From contig NZ_FQVG01000023.1 of assembly GCF_900129265.1 (NCBI RefSeq), positions 1 through 37,999 on the forward strand: DNA of 37,999 nucleotides, read 5' to 3'. Positions 25,778 to 33,653 of this stretch are shown here, one piece after another. The stretch is from Caloramator proteoclasticus DSM 10124. Its GTDB lineage: Bacteria; Bacillota; Clostridia; Clostridiales; Caloramatoraceae. The notes under the pieces are model-generated. The model did no database searches, was not told the DNA's origin, and saw only the letters and a list, made by a program, of their open reading frames with translations. The first letter of the stretch is position 1, and the number at the start of each line of letters is the position of its first letter. A program made the translations under genes and the position numbers.

Positions 25778-26299
25778 TTGCTTTCTGGAAAAAAAGTTTT
25801 TTTAAGGGCAGTTGAGCTTGAGGATTCAAGAATAATTTCAGCTTGGCTTAATGATAGGGACACTAATATAAATTTAGATATAATTTACCCATTATCAAGA
25901 CGTTATGCAGATTCTTATGTTTTATCTTCTGAGGAAGAGGCAAGTAAAAGAATTTTTGTTATTGATAATCAGGATAGAAAACCGATAGGGCTTTTTATAA
26001 TAGATAAAATAAAATGGGAATATAGAAACTGTGAGATTGGCATAGTAATCTATGATAAAAATCAAAGGGGAAAGGGATTGGGTGAAGATGCCTTAAGGAC
26101 AGGACTTGATTTTATATTTAATGAGATGAATATGAATCTTGTGTATCTTCACGTATTAAGTGATAATAAAGCAGCTTTAAATTTATACAGAAAACTTGGT
26201 TTTGAATTTGAGGGTGAGCTTAGAGATAGAATATATAAGAATGGAAAATATCATAATCTTATAGTTATGAGTAAAAAAAGAGAGGAGGATATAATATGA
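25778..26299 (+). CDS. GNAT N-acetyltransferase (RimJ/RimL type)
   Basis: The 173-residue protein of the Acetyltransf_3 type uses acetyl-CoA. Strand and motif order are LRAVELEDSRIISAWLNDRD at the start, CEIGIVIYDKNQRGKGLGEDALRTGLDFIF (the pyrophosphate loop RGKGLG), and a C-terminal VLSDNKAALNLYRKLGFEFEGELRD helix that closes CoA. The start is TTG 25778: GGGGAGG (25764-25770) is 7 bases before it. A TATAAT at 25744-25749 would place the transcript start after the upstream ATG 25751, excluding it. The substrate may be a small molecule or a protein N-terminus. The stop overlaps the next ATG (ATGA), so it is coupled to the phosphodiesterase gene. Confidence 0.88.
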   Translation: MLSGKKVFLRAVELEDSRIISAWLNDRDTNINLDIIYPLSRRYADSYVLSSEEEASKRIFVIDNQDRKPIGLFIIDKIKWEYRNCEIGIVIYDKNQRGKGLGEDALRTGLDFIFNEMNMNLVYLHVLSDNKAALNLYRKLGFEFEGELRDRIYKNGKYHNLIVMSKKREEDII

Positions 26300-26844
26300 A
26301 AATAGGTTTTATAAGTGATATCCACGGTTATCCACAAAGATTTAAAAGTGCAATGGAACTTTTAAAGGATGCAGATGTTGTACTATGTGCAGGTGATGTT
26401 TTATATCACGGGCCAAGAAATCCAATTTTAGAAGGGTATAATCCACAAGGATTAATAGAGGAGTTTAAAAATAACCAAAAAGAACTTATTATTGCAAGAG
26501 GAAATTGTGATGCAGAAGTAGATTTAATGGTTTTAGAGTATCCTGTTTTTACTCCAGTTGTATTTTATGAAAAGGATGGAGTAAGATTTATGGTAAATCA
26601 CGGCCACGAATATAACGATGATGAGATAAAAATGATGATTGATAGATTTAAAATTGATGTTATGGTCTTAGGACATACGCATATAAGAAGATTTGAAAAG
26701 TATAAAGACTCTGTAATTATAAATCCTGGAAGTATATCTGTACCAAAGGGAGATGGTATTCCTTCGTTTGCATATTATGAGGATGGATACATAGTATTTG
26801 TTAATTTAAATAATGGTGAAATAATTGAAAAAAATAAAATATGA
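26296..26844 (+). CDS. YfcE/MJ0936-type metallophosphoesterase
   Basis: This calcineurin-like phosphodiesterase has 182 residues. All metal motifs are present: D-x-H as SDIHGYPQ (D8, H10), GDVLYHG (GD), GNCDAEVD (GNCD, the YfcE signature), NHGHEY (H) and VLGHTHIRRFEKY (GHTH). Members hydrolyse phosphodiesters with Mn2+, and the cellular substrate is unknown. GAGGAGG (26282-26288) lies 7 bases before ATG. It overlaps the genes on both sides by ATGA or nearly so, so it belongs to a three-gene operon with the GNAT and FMN dehydrogenase. Confidence 0.93.
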   Translation: MKIGFISDIHGYPQRFKSAMELLKDADVVLCAGDVLYHGPRNPILEGYNPQGLIEEFKNNQKELIIARGNCDAEVDLMVLEYPVFTPVVFYEKDGVRFMVNHGHEYNDDEIKMMIDRFKIDVMVLGHTHIRRFEKYKDSVIINPGSISVPKGDGIPSFAYYEDGYIVFVNLNNGEIIEKNKI

Positions 26845-26858
26845 ATGGGGGAGGAGTT

Positions 26859-27875
26859 ATGGATTATAAAGAAGTATTAAAAAGGGCAAAGGAAAATCTA
26901 AATGGCAGCTGTAGAGTTTGTAGTGTTTGTAATGGTAGGGCCTGTGCTGGAGAAGTTCCTGGAATGGGTGGTACAGGTACAGGCAGTGCATTTTTAGCAA
27001 ACTATGAGGCACTTGATAGAGTTAAAGTTAATATGAGGGTAATTCATAGTGCTAAGGATCCAGATACATCTATAGAACTATTTGGTAAGAAATTAAGAAT
27101 TCCAGTTATGGCAGCACCGGTATCAGGTACAACTCTTAATATGGGAGGTAAATTTACAGAAAGAGAGTATATTTCCTGGGTAATAAAGGGATGTTTAAGT
27201 GGAGGAATTTATCCTATAGTTGGAGATACTGCCGTAGATGCCTTTTTACCAACAAATTTAGAGGAGCTCAAAAAGGTTGGAGGCCAAGGAATTGCAATAA
27301 TAAAGCCTTGGGAGAACAAAAACATAATTTCAAAGATAAAAATGGCAGAAGATGCTGGTGTATTTGCAGTTGGAGTTGATATAGATGCAGCAGGTCTTAT
27401 AACCTTAGCACTTTATGGGAAACCTGTAGGTCCTAAAACGGTTGAAGAGATTAGAGAGTTGGTTCAATCAACTAAATTACCATTTATATTAAAGGGAGTT
27501 ATGACTGTTGAGGATGCAATGTTTGCTGTTGAAACTGGGGCAAGTGCTATTGTTGTATCAAATCACGGTGGAAGGGTATTAGACCATACTCCGGGAGTTG
27601 CAGAGGTATTGCCAGAGATTGCAAAGGTTGTAAAGGGCAAGATTACAATACTTGCAGATGGTGGAGTTAGGACAGGTGTTGATGTTCTAAAAATGTTAGC
27701 ACTTGGTGCAGATGCTGTTTTGATTGGAAGGCCATTTGTAACTGCATCCTTTGGTGGAGGAGAAGAAGGAGTTAGGGCATATATAGACAAAATAGCAGGA
27801 GAATTGAAGTCTGCAATGATTTTAACAGGATGTAACAGCATTAGGGATATAGATGAGAGAGTTATAAGATATTAA
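26859..27875 (+). CDS. FMN-dependent alpha-hydroxy-acid dehydrogenase with N-terminal cysteine cluster
   Basis: The 338-residue TIM-barrel flavoprotein resembles lactate/glycolate oxidases and dehydrogenases. FMN and catalytic motifs are VMAAPVSGT (about 76-84), ILKGVMTVEDA, SNHGGR with the catalytic His, and ILADGGVRTGVDVLKMLALGADAVLIGRP (phosphate site). Residues 18-29 contain C-x2-C-x2-C-x4-C, absent from classical oxidases but common in clostridial relatives. It may hold a metal or Fe-S centre, which would suit electron transfer to ferredoxin rather than oxygen. I start at ATG 26859, preceded by GGGGGAGGAG (26847-26856); ATG 26841 overlaps the previous stop. The substrate is uncertain. 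Confidence 0.88.
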   Translation: MDYKEVLKRAKENLNGSCRVCSVCNGRACAGEVPGMGGTGTGSAFLANYEALDRVKVNMRVIHSAKDPDTSIELFGKKLRIPVMAAPVSGTTLNMGGKFTEREYISWVIKGCLSGGIYPIVGDTAVDAFLPTNLEELKKVGGQGIAIIKPWENKNIISKIKMAEDAGVFAVGVDIDAAGLITLALYGKPVGPKTVEEIRELVQSTKLPFILKGVMTVEDAMFAVETGASAIVVSNHGGRVLDHTPGVAEVLPEIAKVVKGKITILADGGVRTGVDVLKMLALGADAVLIGRPFVTASFGGGEEGVRAYIDKIAGELKSAMILTGCNSIRDIDERVIRY

Positions 27876-27929
27876 GGAATATGGAATAAAGAATAATATA
27901 ATTAATAAATATAGTGATAATTGGTATAC

Positions 27930-28116
27930 AAAAAGCCCAATGAAGGTATTTGATAAGTCTTAGCTTTTTGATTTTGTAAAAGTCCTTAATTTTGTACAGG
28001 TGTGCCAAGTTAGTGACCTTTACGGATGAGGGCATAGCAAGGGTAGGACTTTTTAAACAAAAGCTTAGATTAGTGAAATGAACGAATGATAACAAAACCT
28101 TCAAAGGGCTTTTTTT
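27930..28116 (+). ncRNA. Rod-shaped structured RNA candidate (6S-like?)
   Basis: About 187 bases fold end to end: AAAAAGCCC/GGGCTTTTT (27930-27938 with 28106-28114), GAAGGT/ACCTTC (27942-27947 with 28097-28102), TCTTAGCTTTTTG with CAAAAGCTTAGA (about 27958-27970 and 28058-28069), and AAAAGTCC/GGACTTTT (about 27978-27985 and 28046-28053). Stems alternate with asymmetric loops and the 3' arm ends in T7, so it would terminate itself. A GATAAT (27916-27921) would start transcription near 27929. Length, rod shape and open inner loops recall 6S RNA, but I cannot confirm the class. It has no open reading frame. A smaller hairpin (28120-28142) follows. Confidence 0.55.
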
Positions 28117-28358
28117 ATTATAGCCAAATTAGGTTTGGTTATGATTAGAAGGTATAGTTTTCTACTTCTTATTTGGTTTGATAAGAGATAATTATAATTG
28201 CTTTTAGAGGAGCACAACTTTTGTTTTAATCTAATTTTAATTGATTGATAAAAAATTTTTTTGCTTAAAGTGTGTCAAATAAACTTGGATAGATTTAATG
28301 TATTTCTGTACTTTTATAACCTAAAATAAAGTAAATAGGAGTTAAGTAATAATTATTA

Positions 28359-28376
28359 TTGTCAGAAACTTAACAA
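28359..28376 (+). promoter_or_regulatory. Candidate Rex operator upstream of pflB
   Basis: TTGTCAGAAACTTAACAA compared with the known Rex consensus TTGTTAAnnnnTTAACAA has a perfect right half, a left half with two changes, and correct spacing. Rex senses NADH/NAD+ and represses fermentation genes in Clostridia. The site lies about 100 bases upstream of the pflB -35 box, so it may act on another promoter or by looping. Confidence 0.5.
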
Positions 28377-28394
28377 TATTATCTATTTTTTATC

Positions 28395-28426
28395 AATATA
28401 ACAGATGGATTTGTGTAATATAACAG
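28395..28426 (+). repeat. Direct repeat AATATAACAG x2, 22 bases apart
   Basis: AATATAACAG occurs at 28395-28404 and 28417-28426. The 22-base period is two helical turns, placing both on one DNA face 48-79 bases upstream of the pflB -35 box. This is a plausible activator site. Confidence 0.45.
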
Positions 28427-28473
28427 CTTGCAAAAAGCGATAAAAATAATTGAAAAATAAGCAAAAAAAGATA

Positions 28474-28502
28474 TTGATACAGATAACAAAAAGGTATATA
28501 AT
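28474..28502 (+). promoter_or_regulatory. Promoter of pflBA
   Basis: TTGATA (28474-28479) and TATAAT (28497-28502) are 17 bases apart, 40 bases before the pflB start. Confidence 0.82.
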
Positions 28503-28541
28503 AGACTTAAGAAAGATGTTCTACATAAGGAGGTAATGACT

Positions 28542-30767
28542 ATGAGATTTAATGAATGGCAAGGTTTTGTTGAGGGTCGTTGGACTGAAGAGATAGATGT
28601 AAGAGATTTTATACAAAAGAACTATACACCATATGAAGGAGATGCATCATTTTTAGCACCTACTTCAGAAAAGACTACAAAGCTTTGGGAAGAAGCAAAG
28701 AAGCTTATAATAGAAGAAATAAAAAAGGGTGTAATAGATGTAGATACTGAAACTGTTTCAGAAGTAAATGCATATAAGCCTGGATATTTAGATAAAGAAA
28801 ATGAAGTGATTGTTGGTTTTCAAACAGATGCTCCACTTAAGAGAATAGTTAATCCTTGGGGCGGAATAAGAATGGCTGTTCAAGCTGCAGAAGCTTATGG
28901 ATATAAAGTTAACCAAGAAATAGTAGATATATTTACAAAATATAGAAAGACACACAATCAAGGTGTATTTGACGCCTACACAGATGAAATGAAGCTTGCA
29001 AGAAAATCAGGTGTTATAACAGGTCTTCCAGATGCATATGGTAGAGGAAGAATAATAGGTGACTACAGAAGACTTGCATTATATGGGGCAGACTATTTAA
29101 TAGAAAAGAAACAACAAGATAAGAAAAAGCTTGTTGGGGCAATGACTGAAGAAGTAATTAGACTAAGAGAAGAGATAACTGAACAAATTAAGGCACTTGA
29201 AGAATTAAAGAAGATGGCTGCTTCATATGGTTATGATGTTTCAAAACCAGCAAAGGATGCAAAGGAAGCAGTTCAATGGGTTTACTTTGCATACCTTGCA
29301 GCAATAAAACAACAAAATGGTGCTGCAATGTCCCTTGGAAGAGTAAGTACATTCCTTGATATATATATAGAAAGAGACTTAAGAAATGGCGTTATAACTG
29401 AAGTTGAAGCACAAGAACTTATAGACCAATTTGTTATGAAGCTAAGAATGGCAAGACACCTAAGAACACCTGAATATAATGAACTATTTGCTGGAGATCC
29501 AACTTGGATAACAGAAGCTATTGGTGGTATGGGTGTAGATGGAAGAACACTTGTAACAAAGAACAGCTTCAGATTCCTACACACACTTGTAAATCTTGGT
29601 CCTGCACCAGAACCAAATATGACAGTGCTTTGGTCAACTAAACTTCCAGAAAACTTTAAGAAGTTCTGTGCAGAAATGTCAATAAAGACAGACTCAATAC
29701 AATATGAAAATGACGATGTTATGAGACCAATATTTGGTGATGACTATGCTATTGCTTGCTGCGTATCTGCTATGAAGGTTGGAAAGCAAATGCAATTCTT
29801 TGGAGCAAGAGCAAACCTTGCTAAGGCACTACTTTACTCAATAAATGGTGGTGTTGATGAAAAGCTTGGAATGCAAATAGGACCAAAGACAGATATTCCA
29901 CAAGGTGAATACTTAGATTATGATGACGTAATGAGAAGATTTGATGAGACTATGGAATGGCTGGCAGGCCTTTACGTAAATACTATGAATGTAATACACT
30001 ATATGCATGATAAGTATGCTTATGAATCACTACAAATGGCACTGCACGATACAGAAGTTGAAAGACTTATGGCCTTTGGTATAGCTGGTCTATCAGTTGC
30101 AGCAGACTCATTAAGTGCTATAAAATATGCAAAGGTTAAGCCAATAAGAGTAGATGGAATAGCAGTAGATTTTGAAGTTGAAGGTGAATATCCAAAATAC
30201 GGAAATGATGATGATAGAGTAGACCAAATAGCAGTTGAGCTTGCAGAAAGATTTATAGAAAAGCTAAAGAAACATGCAACATACAGAAATGCAATACACA
30301 CACTTTCAGTATTAACAATAACATCAAATGTTGTATATGGTAAGAAGACTGGTTCAACACCAGATGGAAGAAAGAAGGGTGAACCATTTGCTCCAGGTGC
30401 AAATCCAATGCACGGAAGAGATATCCAAGGTGCACTTGCATCACTTAACTCAGTTGCAAAGATACCATACACAAGCTGTATGGATGGGGTATCAAATACA
30501 TTCTCAATACTTCCAGATGCACTTGGAAAGGATATGGAGGAGAGAGTAAATAATCTTGTTGCAATAATGGATGGATACTTTGCACAAAATGCACACCACC
30601 TAAATGTTAACGTGTTAAATAGAGAAACACTTATGGATGCTATGGAACATCCAGAAAAGTATCCAACACTTACAATAAGAGTTTCAGGATATGCAGTAAA
30701 CTTTACAAGACTAACAAAGGAACAACAACTTGATGTTATAAAGAGAACATTCCATGAAAGAATATAA
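28542..30767 (+). CDS. pflB: Pyruvate formate-lyase (formate C-acetyltransferase)
   Basis: This glycyl-radical enzyme splits pyruvate with CoA into acetyl-CoA and formate without oxygen. Its 741 residues include the catalytic Cys pair ([15 protein letters not shown], about residue 405). The C-terminal glycyl radical loop [17 protein letters not shown] has its radical Gly about 30 residues from the end. [20 protein letters not shown] is also typical. The start is ATG 28542, with AAGGAGG (28527-28533) 8 bases upstream; ATG 28536 is only 2 bases from it. Codon use is strongly biased to A-ending codons, a sign of high expression. pflA follows after 13 bases. Confidence 0.98.
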   Translation: MRFNEWQGFVEGRWTEEIDVRDFIQKNYTPYEGDASFLAPTSEKTTKLWEEAKKLIIEEIKKGVIDVDTETVSEVNAYKPGYLDKENEVIVGFQTDAPLKRIVNPWGGIRMAVQAAEAYGYKVNQEIVDIFTKYRKTHNQGVFDAYTDEMKLARKSGVITGLPDAYGRGRIIGDYRRLALYGADYLIEKKQQDKKKLVGAMTEEVIRLREEITEQIKALEELKKMAASYGYDVSKPAKDAKEAVQWVYFAYLAAIKQQNGAAMSLGRVSTFLDIYIERDLRNGVITEVEAQELIDQFVMKLRMARHLRTPEYNELFAGDPTWITEAIGGMGVDGRTLVTKNSFRFLHTLVNLGPAPEPNMTVLWSTKLPENFKKFCAEMSIKTDSIQYENDDVMRPIFGDDYAIACCVSAMKVGKQMQFFGARANLAKALLYSINGGVDEKLGMQIGPKTDIPQGEYLDYDDVMRRFDETMEWLAGLYVNTMNVIHYMHDKYAYESLQMALHDTEVERLMAFGIAGLSVAADSLSAIKYAKVKPIRVDGIAVDFEVEGEYPKYGNDDDRVDQIAVELAERFIEKLKKHATYRNAIHTLSVLTITSNVVYGKKTGSTPDGRKKGEPFAPGANPMHGRDIQGALASLNSVAKIPYTSCMDGVSNTFSILPDALGKDMEERVNNLVAIMDGYFAQNAHHLNVNVLNRETLMDAMEHPEKYPTLTIRVSGYAVNFTRLTKEQQLDVIKRTFHERI

Positions 30768-30780
30768 AGGGGAGTAGGAA

Positions 30781-31512
30781 ATGTTAAAGGCAAGAGTTCA
30801 TTCCATTGAAACAATGGGACTTGTTGATGGACCTGGAATAAGAGTTGTAGTTTTTATGCAGGGATGCAAACTAAGATGTGCCTATTGCCACAACCCTGAT
30901 ACTTGGGATAGAAATGGTGGATTTGAAATAACAGTTGATGAGCTTTTGCAGAAGGTCAAGAGGTATAAAATATATTTTAATCATTCGGGCGGCGGTGTTA
31001 CACTTTCAGGCGGAGACCCCCTCCTCCAGCCTGAATTTGTAATAGAATTTTTTAGAAGATGTAAAGAGGAAGGAATACACACAACTCTTGATACATCAGG
31101 ATATGGAATTGGTATGTATGATGAAATATTAAGATATACAGATTTAGTGCTTCTTGATATAAAGCATATTGAAGATGTTGAACATAAAAAGCTTACAGGT
31201 TATGATAGGCATGGGTTTTTAGAATTTTTAGATGCGGTTAAAAGAAACAACACAAAGCTTTGGATAAGACACGTTGTTGTTCCAGGTATAACGGATAAAG
31301 AAGAACATATAATGGCTCTTGCTGATTATATTAACACCATCCCAAATGTTGAAAAGGTAGAGCTTCTGCCATATCATGTGCACGGAGTAAATAAATATGC
31401 TGAGCTGGGTATGAAGTATAGGCTTGAAGGTGTAGAGCCTCTATCTAAGGAGAGATTAGAGGAGCTGAAAAGTATAATGAATACTAAATTAAAGGATGTC
31501 CAAATAAAATAG
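30781..31512 (+). CDS. pflA: Pyruvate formate-lyase activating enzyme (radical SAM)
   Basis: PflA uses a [4Fe-4S] cluster and SAM to place the radical on the PflB glycine. The 243-residue protein has the cluster motif CKLRCAYCH (about residues 30-38), the SAM loops GGGVTLSGGDPLLQPEF and TLDTSGYG, and the substrate-side segments VLLDIKHIEDVEHKKLTG, WIRHVVVPGITD and VELLPYHVHG. GGGGAG (30769-30774) lies 6 bases before ATG. It is co-transcribed with pflB. The final codons fold into the terminator stem. Confidence 0.97.
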   Translation: MLKARVHSIETMGLVDGPGIRVVVFMQGCKLRCAYCHNPDTWDRNGGFEITVDELLQKVKRYKIYFNHSGGGVTLSGGDPLLQPEFVIEFFRRCKEEGIHTTLDTSGYGIGMYDEILRYTDLVLLDIKHIEDVEHKKLTGYDRHGFLEFLDAVKRNNTKLWIRHVVVPGITDKEEHIMALADYINTIPNVEKVELLPYHVHGVNKYAELGMKYRLEGVEPLSKERLEELKSIMNTKLKDVQIK

Positions 31513-31529
31513 GATATCCTTTTTAATTT
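31486..31529 (+). terminator. Terminator of pflBA
   Basis: AAATTAAAGGATGTCC pairs with GGATATCCTTTTTAATTT (31486-31501 with 31512-31529), with one G-T pair and extra T. The left arm is the end of pflA. Its right arm merges into the first REP-like repeat. Confidence 0.6.
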
Positions 31530-31546
31530 AGGGACAGTTACTTATT
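31529..31546 (+). repeat. REP-like repeat copy 1
   Basis: It differs from TAGGGACGGTTACTTATT at one base (GACAG for GACGG). With flanking AATT, it agrees with copy 4 over 22 bases except for that change. Confidence 0.85.
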
Positions 31547-31688
31547 TTTAGAACTTATTGATTTTTGTTCTTTGCTAATTGTTGATGTGGGGGTTCGATT
31601 AGGATGCCTGTCCTTTCTTTTTTTAAGAATACTATAGAAAGATAGGGTGGAATTGGAGAGAATCTCTTAAAAAAACTGCACAATTAAA

Positions 31689-31706
31689 TAGGGACGGTTA
31701 CTTATT
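31689..31706 (+). repeat. REP-like repeat copy 2
   Basis: Exact TAGGGACGGTTACTTATT. It is followed by extra T residues, as in copy 1. Confidence 0.88.
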
Positions 31707-31905
31707 TTTTAATATACTCAAACGATAAGGGGTAAGAGACAACGTTAAAAAATTAATATTATATAGACTTGACTGTTTTTATCAATTATTGATTTAAAGG
31801 CACATAGTATATTTTAATTCTATTTAGTATAGTGATATCATAATATTCTTTGTCTTTACCAAATTTATAATTGATGTAAATTTGTTTGAGTTACATATTG
31901 TAAAA

Positions 31906-31923
31906 AATAAGTAACCGTCCCTA
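31906..31923 (-). repeat. REP-like repeat copy 3
   Basis: Exact motif on the minus strand (AATAAGTAACCGTCCCTA on the + strand), with A residues on its inner side and a small TTACA/TGTAA palindrome 3 bases before them. Confidence 0.88.
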
Positions 31924-31933
31924 ATTTTAATGT

Positions 31934-31960
31934 TTTACTGTACAATAAGTAAAATATAAT
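31934..31960 (+). promoter_or_regulatory. Possible promoter of the mgtC-like gene
   Basis: TTTACT (31934-31939) and TATAAT (31955-31960) are only 15 bases apart; TTTTAC one base earlier gives 16. It lies directly after repeat copy 3. Confidence 0.4.
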
Positions 31961-31992
31961 TTAATATATATAAAAAATGCAGGAGTGATTTT

Positions 31993-32658
31993 ATGGAAAG
32001 ATATATTATTATTATCTTTAAATTATTGCTGTCCTTTATATTAGGAGGAACTGTTGGTTATGAAAGAGAATTTAAAAATAGACCAGCAGGACTTCGTACA
32101 CATGTTTTAGTATGTCTTGGTGCTACTTTAGTACAGATAATTTCAATTGACTATTATAAATTAAATTCTATAGTTAATTATGATCCTATGAGGCTTGGAG
32201 CCCAAGTCATAAGTGGTATAGGTTTTTTAGGTGCAGGTACTATTTTAAAGGAGGGTGTAAACGTAAAGGGCTTAACTACTGCAGCAAGTATATGGGCTGT
32301 TGCTTGTATTGGTCTTGCTGTTGGTTCTGGTCTTTATTTTGAAGGTATAGTTACAACATTATTTATTTATTTTTGCTTAAGGTGGTTTAAGGGGATTGAG
32401 AAAAGAATCATTCAAGGTAAAAGATATATTGTTTTTAGTATGATTTTAAAGGATGAACCTGGTGTTATAGGAGAAATAGCAAGTATACTTGGCAAAAAGA
32501 AAATTAATATAACTAATATAGAGCTTCAAAAAATAGATGATTATTATGTTGAGGTGGAAATTTCAACAAACCTTATGTATATGCAAAATGCAGGTGAAAT
32601 AATGGGTTTATTAGAAAGTGTTAAGGGTATTGAGACAATTAAGATGAAGGAGGAATAA
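31993..32658 (+). CDS. MgtC/SapB family membrane protein
   Basis: The 221-residue protein starts with a hydrophobic helix holding LSFILGGTVGYEREFKNRPAGLRTHVLVCLGATL, the MgtC signature. Further helices follow (GIGFLGAGTIL, AASIWAVACIGLAVGSG and IVTTLFIYFCLRW). About residues 150-221 form a soluble ACT-like tail (DEPGVIGEIASILGKKKINITNIEL). MgtC proteins affect Mg2+ homeostasis and the F-type ATPase in pathogens, and the role in Clostridia is unknown. AGGAG (31981-31985) is 7 bases upstream of ATG. No partner gene is evident, and the repeat element sits just before it. Confidence 0.9.
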   Translation: MERYIIIIFKLLLSFILGGTVGYEREFKNRPAGLRTHVLVCLGATLVQIISIDYYKLNSIVNYDPMRLGAQVISGIGFLGAGTILKEGVNVKGLTTAASIWAVACIGLAVGSGLYFEGIVTTLFIYFCLRWFKGIEKRIIQGKRYIVFSMILKDEPGVIGEIASILGKKKINITNIELQKIDDYYVEVEISTNLMYMQNAGEIMGLLESVKGIETIKMKEE

Positions 32659-32728
32659 ACAAAATATTTTAAATATAAAAAATATTTGATAAAATAAGAA
32701 TAGGTAAATTTATAGGGGGTGAATAACA

Positions 32729-33634
32729 ATGATAAAAAATTTTGATGAATTGATTGAAATTGTAAAGCAACAGCCTAAGATGAAGCTTGCAGTTGCAGCA
32801 GCAGAAGATGAAGAGGTACTTTTAGCGGTGGATGAAGCTGCAAAACTTGGATTAATTGATGCAATTCTTGTAGGTAACAGGGATAAGATATTAAAAATAG
32901 CAAATGAACTTAAAATTAATATTGACTCATACGAAGTTATACATACAGATAGTTTAACAGATGCAGCAAGGATTGCTGTATCACTTGTGGCAGATAATAT
33001 TGCTGATTTTTTAATGAAGGGTTTAATTGGCACAGCAGACCTTCTAAAGGCAGTATTAGATAAGGAGAAGGGGCTAAGAGGTAGTGGGCTTTTAAGTCAC
33101 GTTATGGTATATAACGTTCCAACATATCATAAACTTCTTTTTTTAACTGATGGTGGTATGGTTACATATCCAGACCTTTATCAAAAGGTTCAAATAGTAA
33201 ATAATGCTGTTAAGGTAGCAAAGGCATTTGGAATAAATCCAATTCATGTTGCTCCTCTTTGTGCTGTAGAAGTTGTAAACCCTGATATGCAGGCTACACT
33301 TGATGCAGCTGCCTTATTTAAAATGAATCAAAGAGGACAAATAAAAGATTGTGTTATTGATGGGCCATTGGCACTTGATAATGCAATATCAATAGAGGCA
33401 GCAAAACATAAGGGTATTGTAAGTCCTGTTGCAGGTCAGGCAGATATACTACTTGTTCCTAATATTGAGGCAGGAAACATATTAGGAAAGTCATTAACTT
33501 ATTTTGCAAAGGCAAAATCTGCAGGGGTTATTATGGGGGCAAAATGTCCAATAGTTTTAGTTTCAAGAGCAGATACACACGAAGCAAAACTAAACTCCAT
33601 AGCACTTGGAAGTTTGGTTGCTAATAATAAATAA
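32729..33634 (+). CDS. ptb: Phosphate butyryltransferase (phosphotransacylase)
   Basis: It converts acyl-CoA plus phosphate to acyl-phosphate, which a kinase turns into ATP. The 301-residue length and motifs MKLAVAAAEDEEVLLAVDEA, ADFLMKGLIGTADLLKAVLDKEKGLR, DGPLALDNAIS and VPNIEAGNILGKSLTYFA fit Ptb rather than the longer Pta. AGGGGGTGA (32714-32722) lies 6 bases before ATG. iorA starts 19 bases downstream, so the substrate may be an acyl-CoA made by IorAB from amino acids (isobutyryl-, isovaleryl- or arylacetyl-CoA) rather than butyryl-CoA. No acyl kinase gene is in the window. Confidence 0.92.
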   Translation: MIKNFDELIEIVKQQPKMKLAVAAAEDEEVLLAVDEAAKLGLIDAILVGNRDKILKIANELKINIDSYEVIHTDSLTDAARIAVSLVADNIADFLMKGLIGTADLLKAVLDKEKGLRGSGLLSHVMVYNVPTYHKLLFLTDGGMVTYPDLYQKVQIVNNAVKVAKAFGINPIHVAPLCAVEVVNPDMQATLDAAALFKMNQRGQIKDCVIDGPLALDNAISIEAAKHKGIVSPVAGQADILLVPNIEAGNILGKSLTYFAKAKSAGVIMGAKCPIVLVSRADTHEAKLNSIALGSLVANNK

Positions 33635-33653
33635 CCTATATGGGGGGATGAGG

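Larger units (their letters stand above)
31525..31923. mobile_element. Gene-less REP-like element bounded by inverted repeats (putative non-autonomous RAYT substrate)
   Basis: The 400-base segment between pflA and the mgtC-like gene carries two + copies (31529, 31689) and one - copy (31906) of the 18-base repeat that bounds the transposase element at 35980-37560. It contains no open reading frame of note. Near the first copy is an AGAAC/GTTCT hairpin (31550-31571). Near the last is TTACA/TGTAA (31890-31902). I infer a MITE/REPIN-like derivative mobilised in trans. Confidence 0.6.

Noticed and set aside
27191-27379. 62-codon + frame inside the FMN dehydrogenase gene
   Set aside because: Overlapping alternative frame with no ribosome site and a composition typical of out-of-frame translation.
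28411-28426. Second Rex site TTGTGTAATATAACAG
   Set aside because: Half-sites are degenerate and spacing is two bases short. It is better explained as part of the direct repeat.
27876-28535. Known metabolite riboswitch upstream of pflB
   Set aside because: No conserved core of ZTP, glycine, cobalamin, lysine or c-di-GMP classes seen. The structured segment terminates 425 bases before pflB.
30020-30814. Long minus-strand frame (264 codons) opposite pflB
   Set aside because: Mirror frame of a highly biased gene. Serine/leucine-rich nonsense composition, no ribosome site, and pflB explains the constraint.
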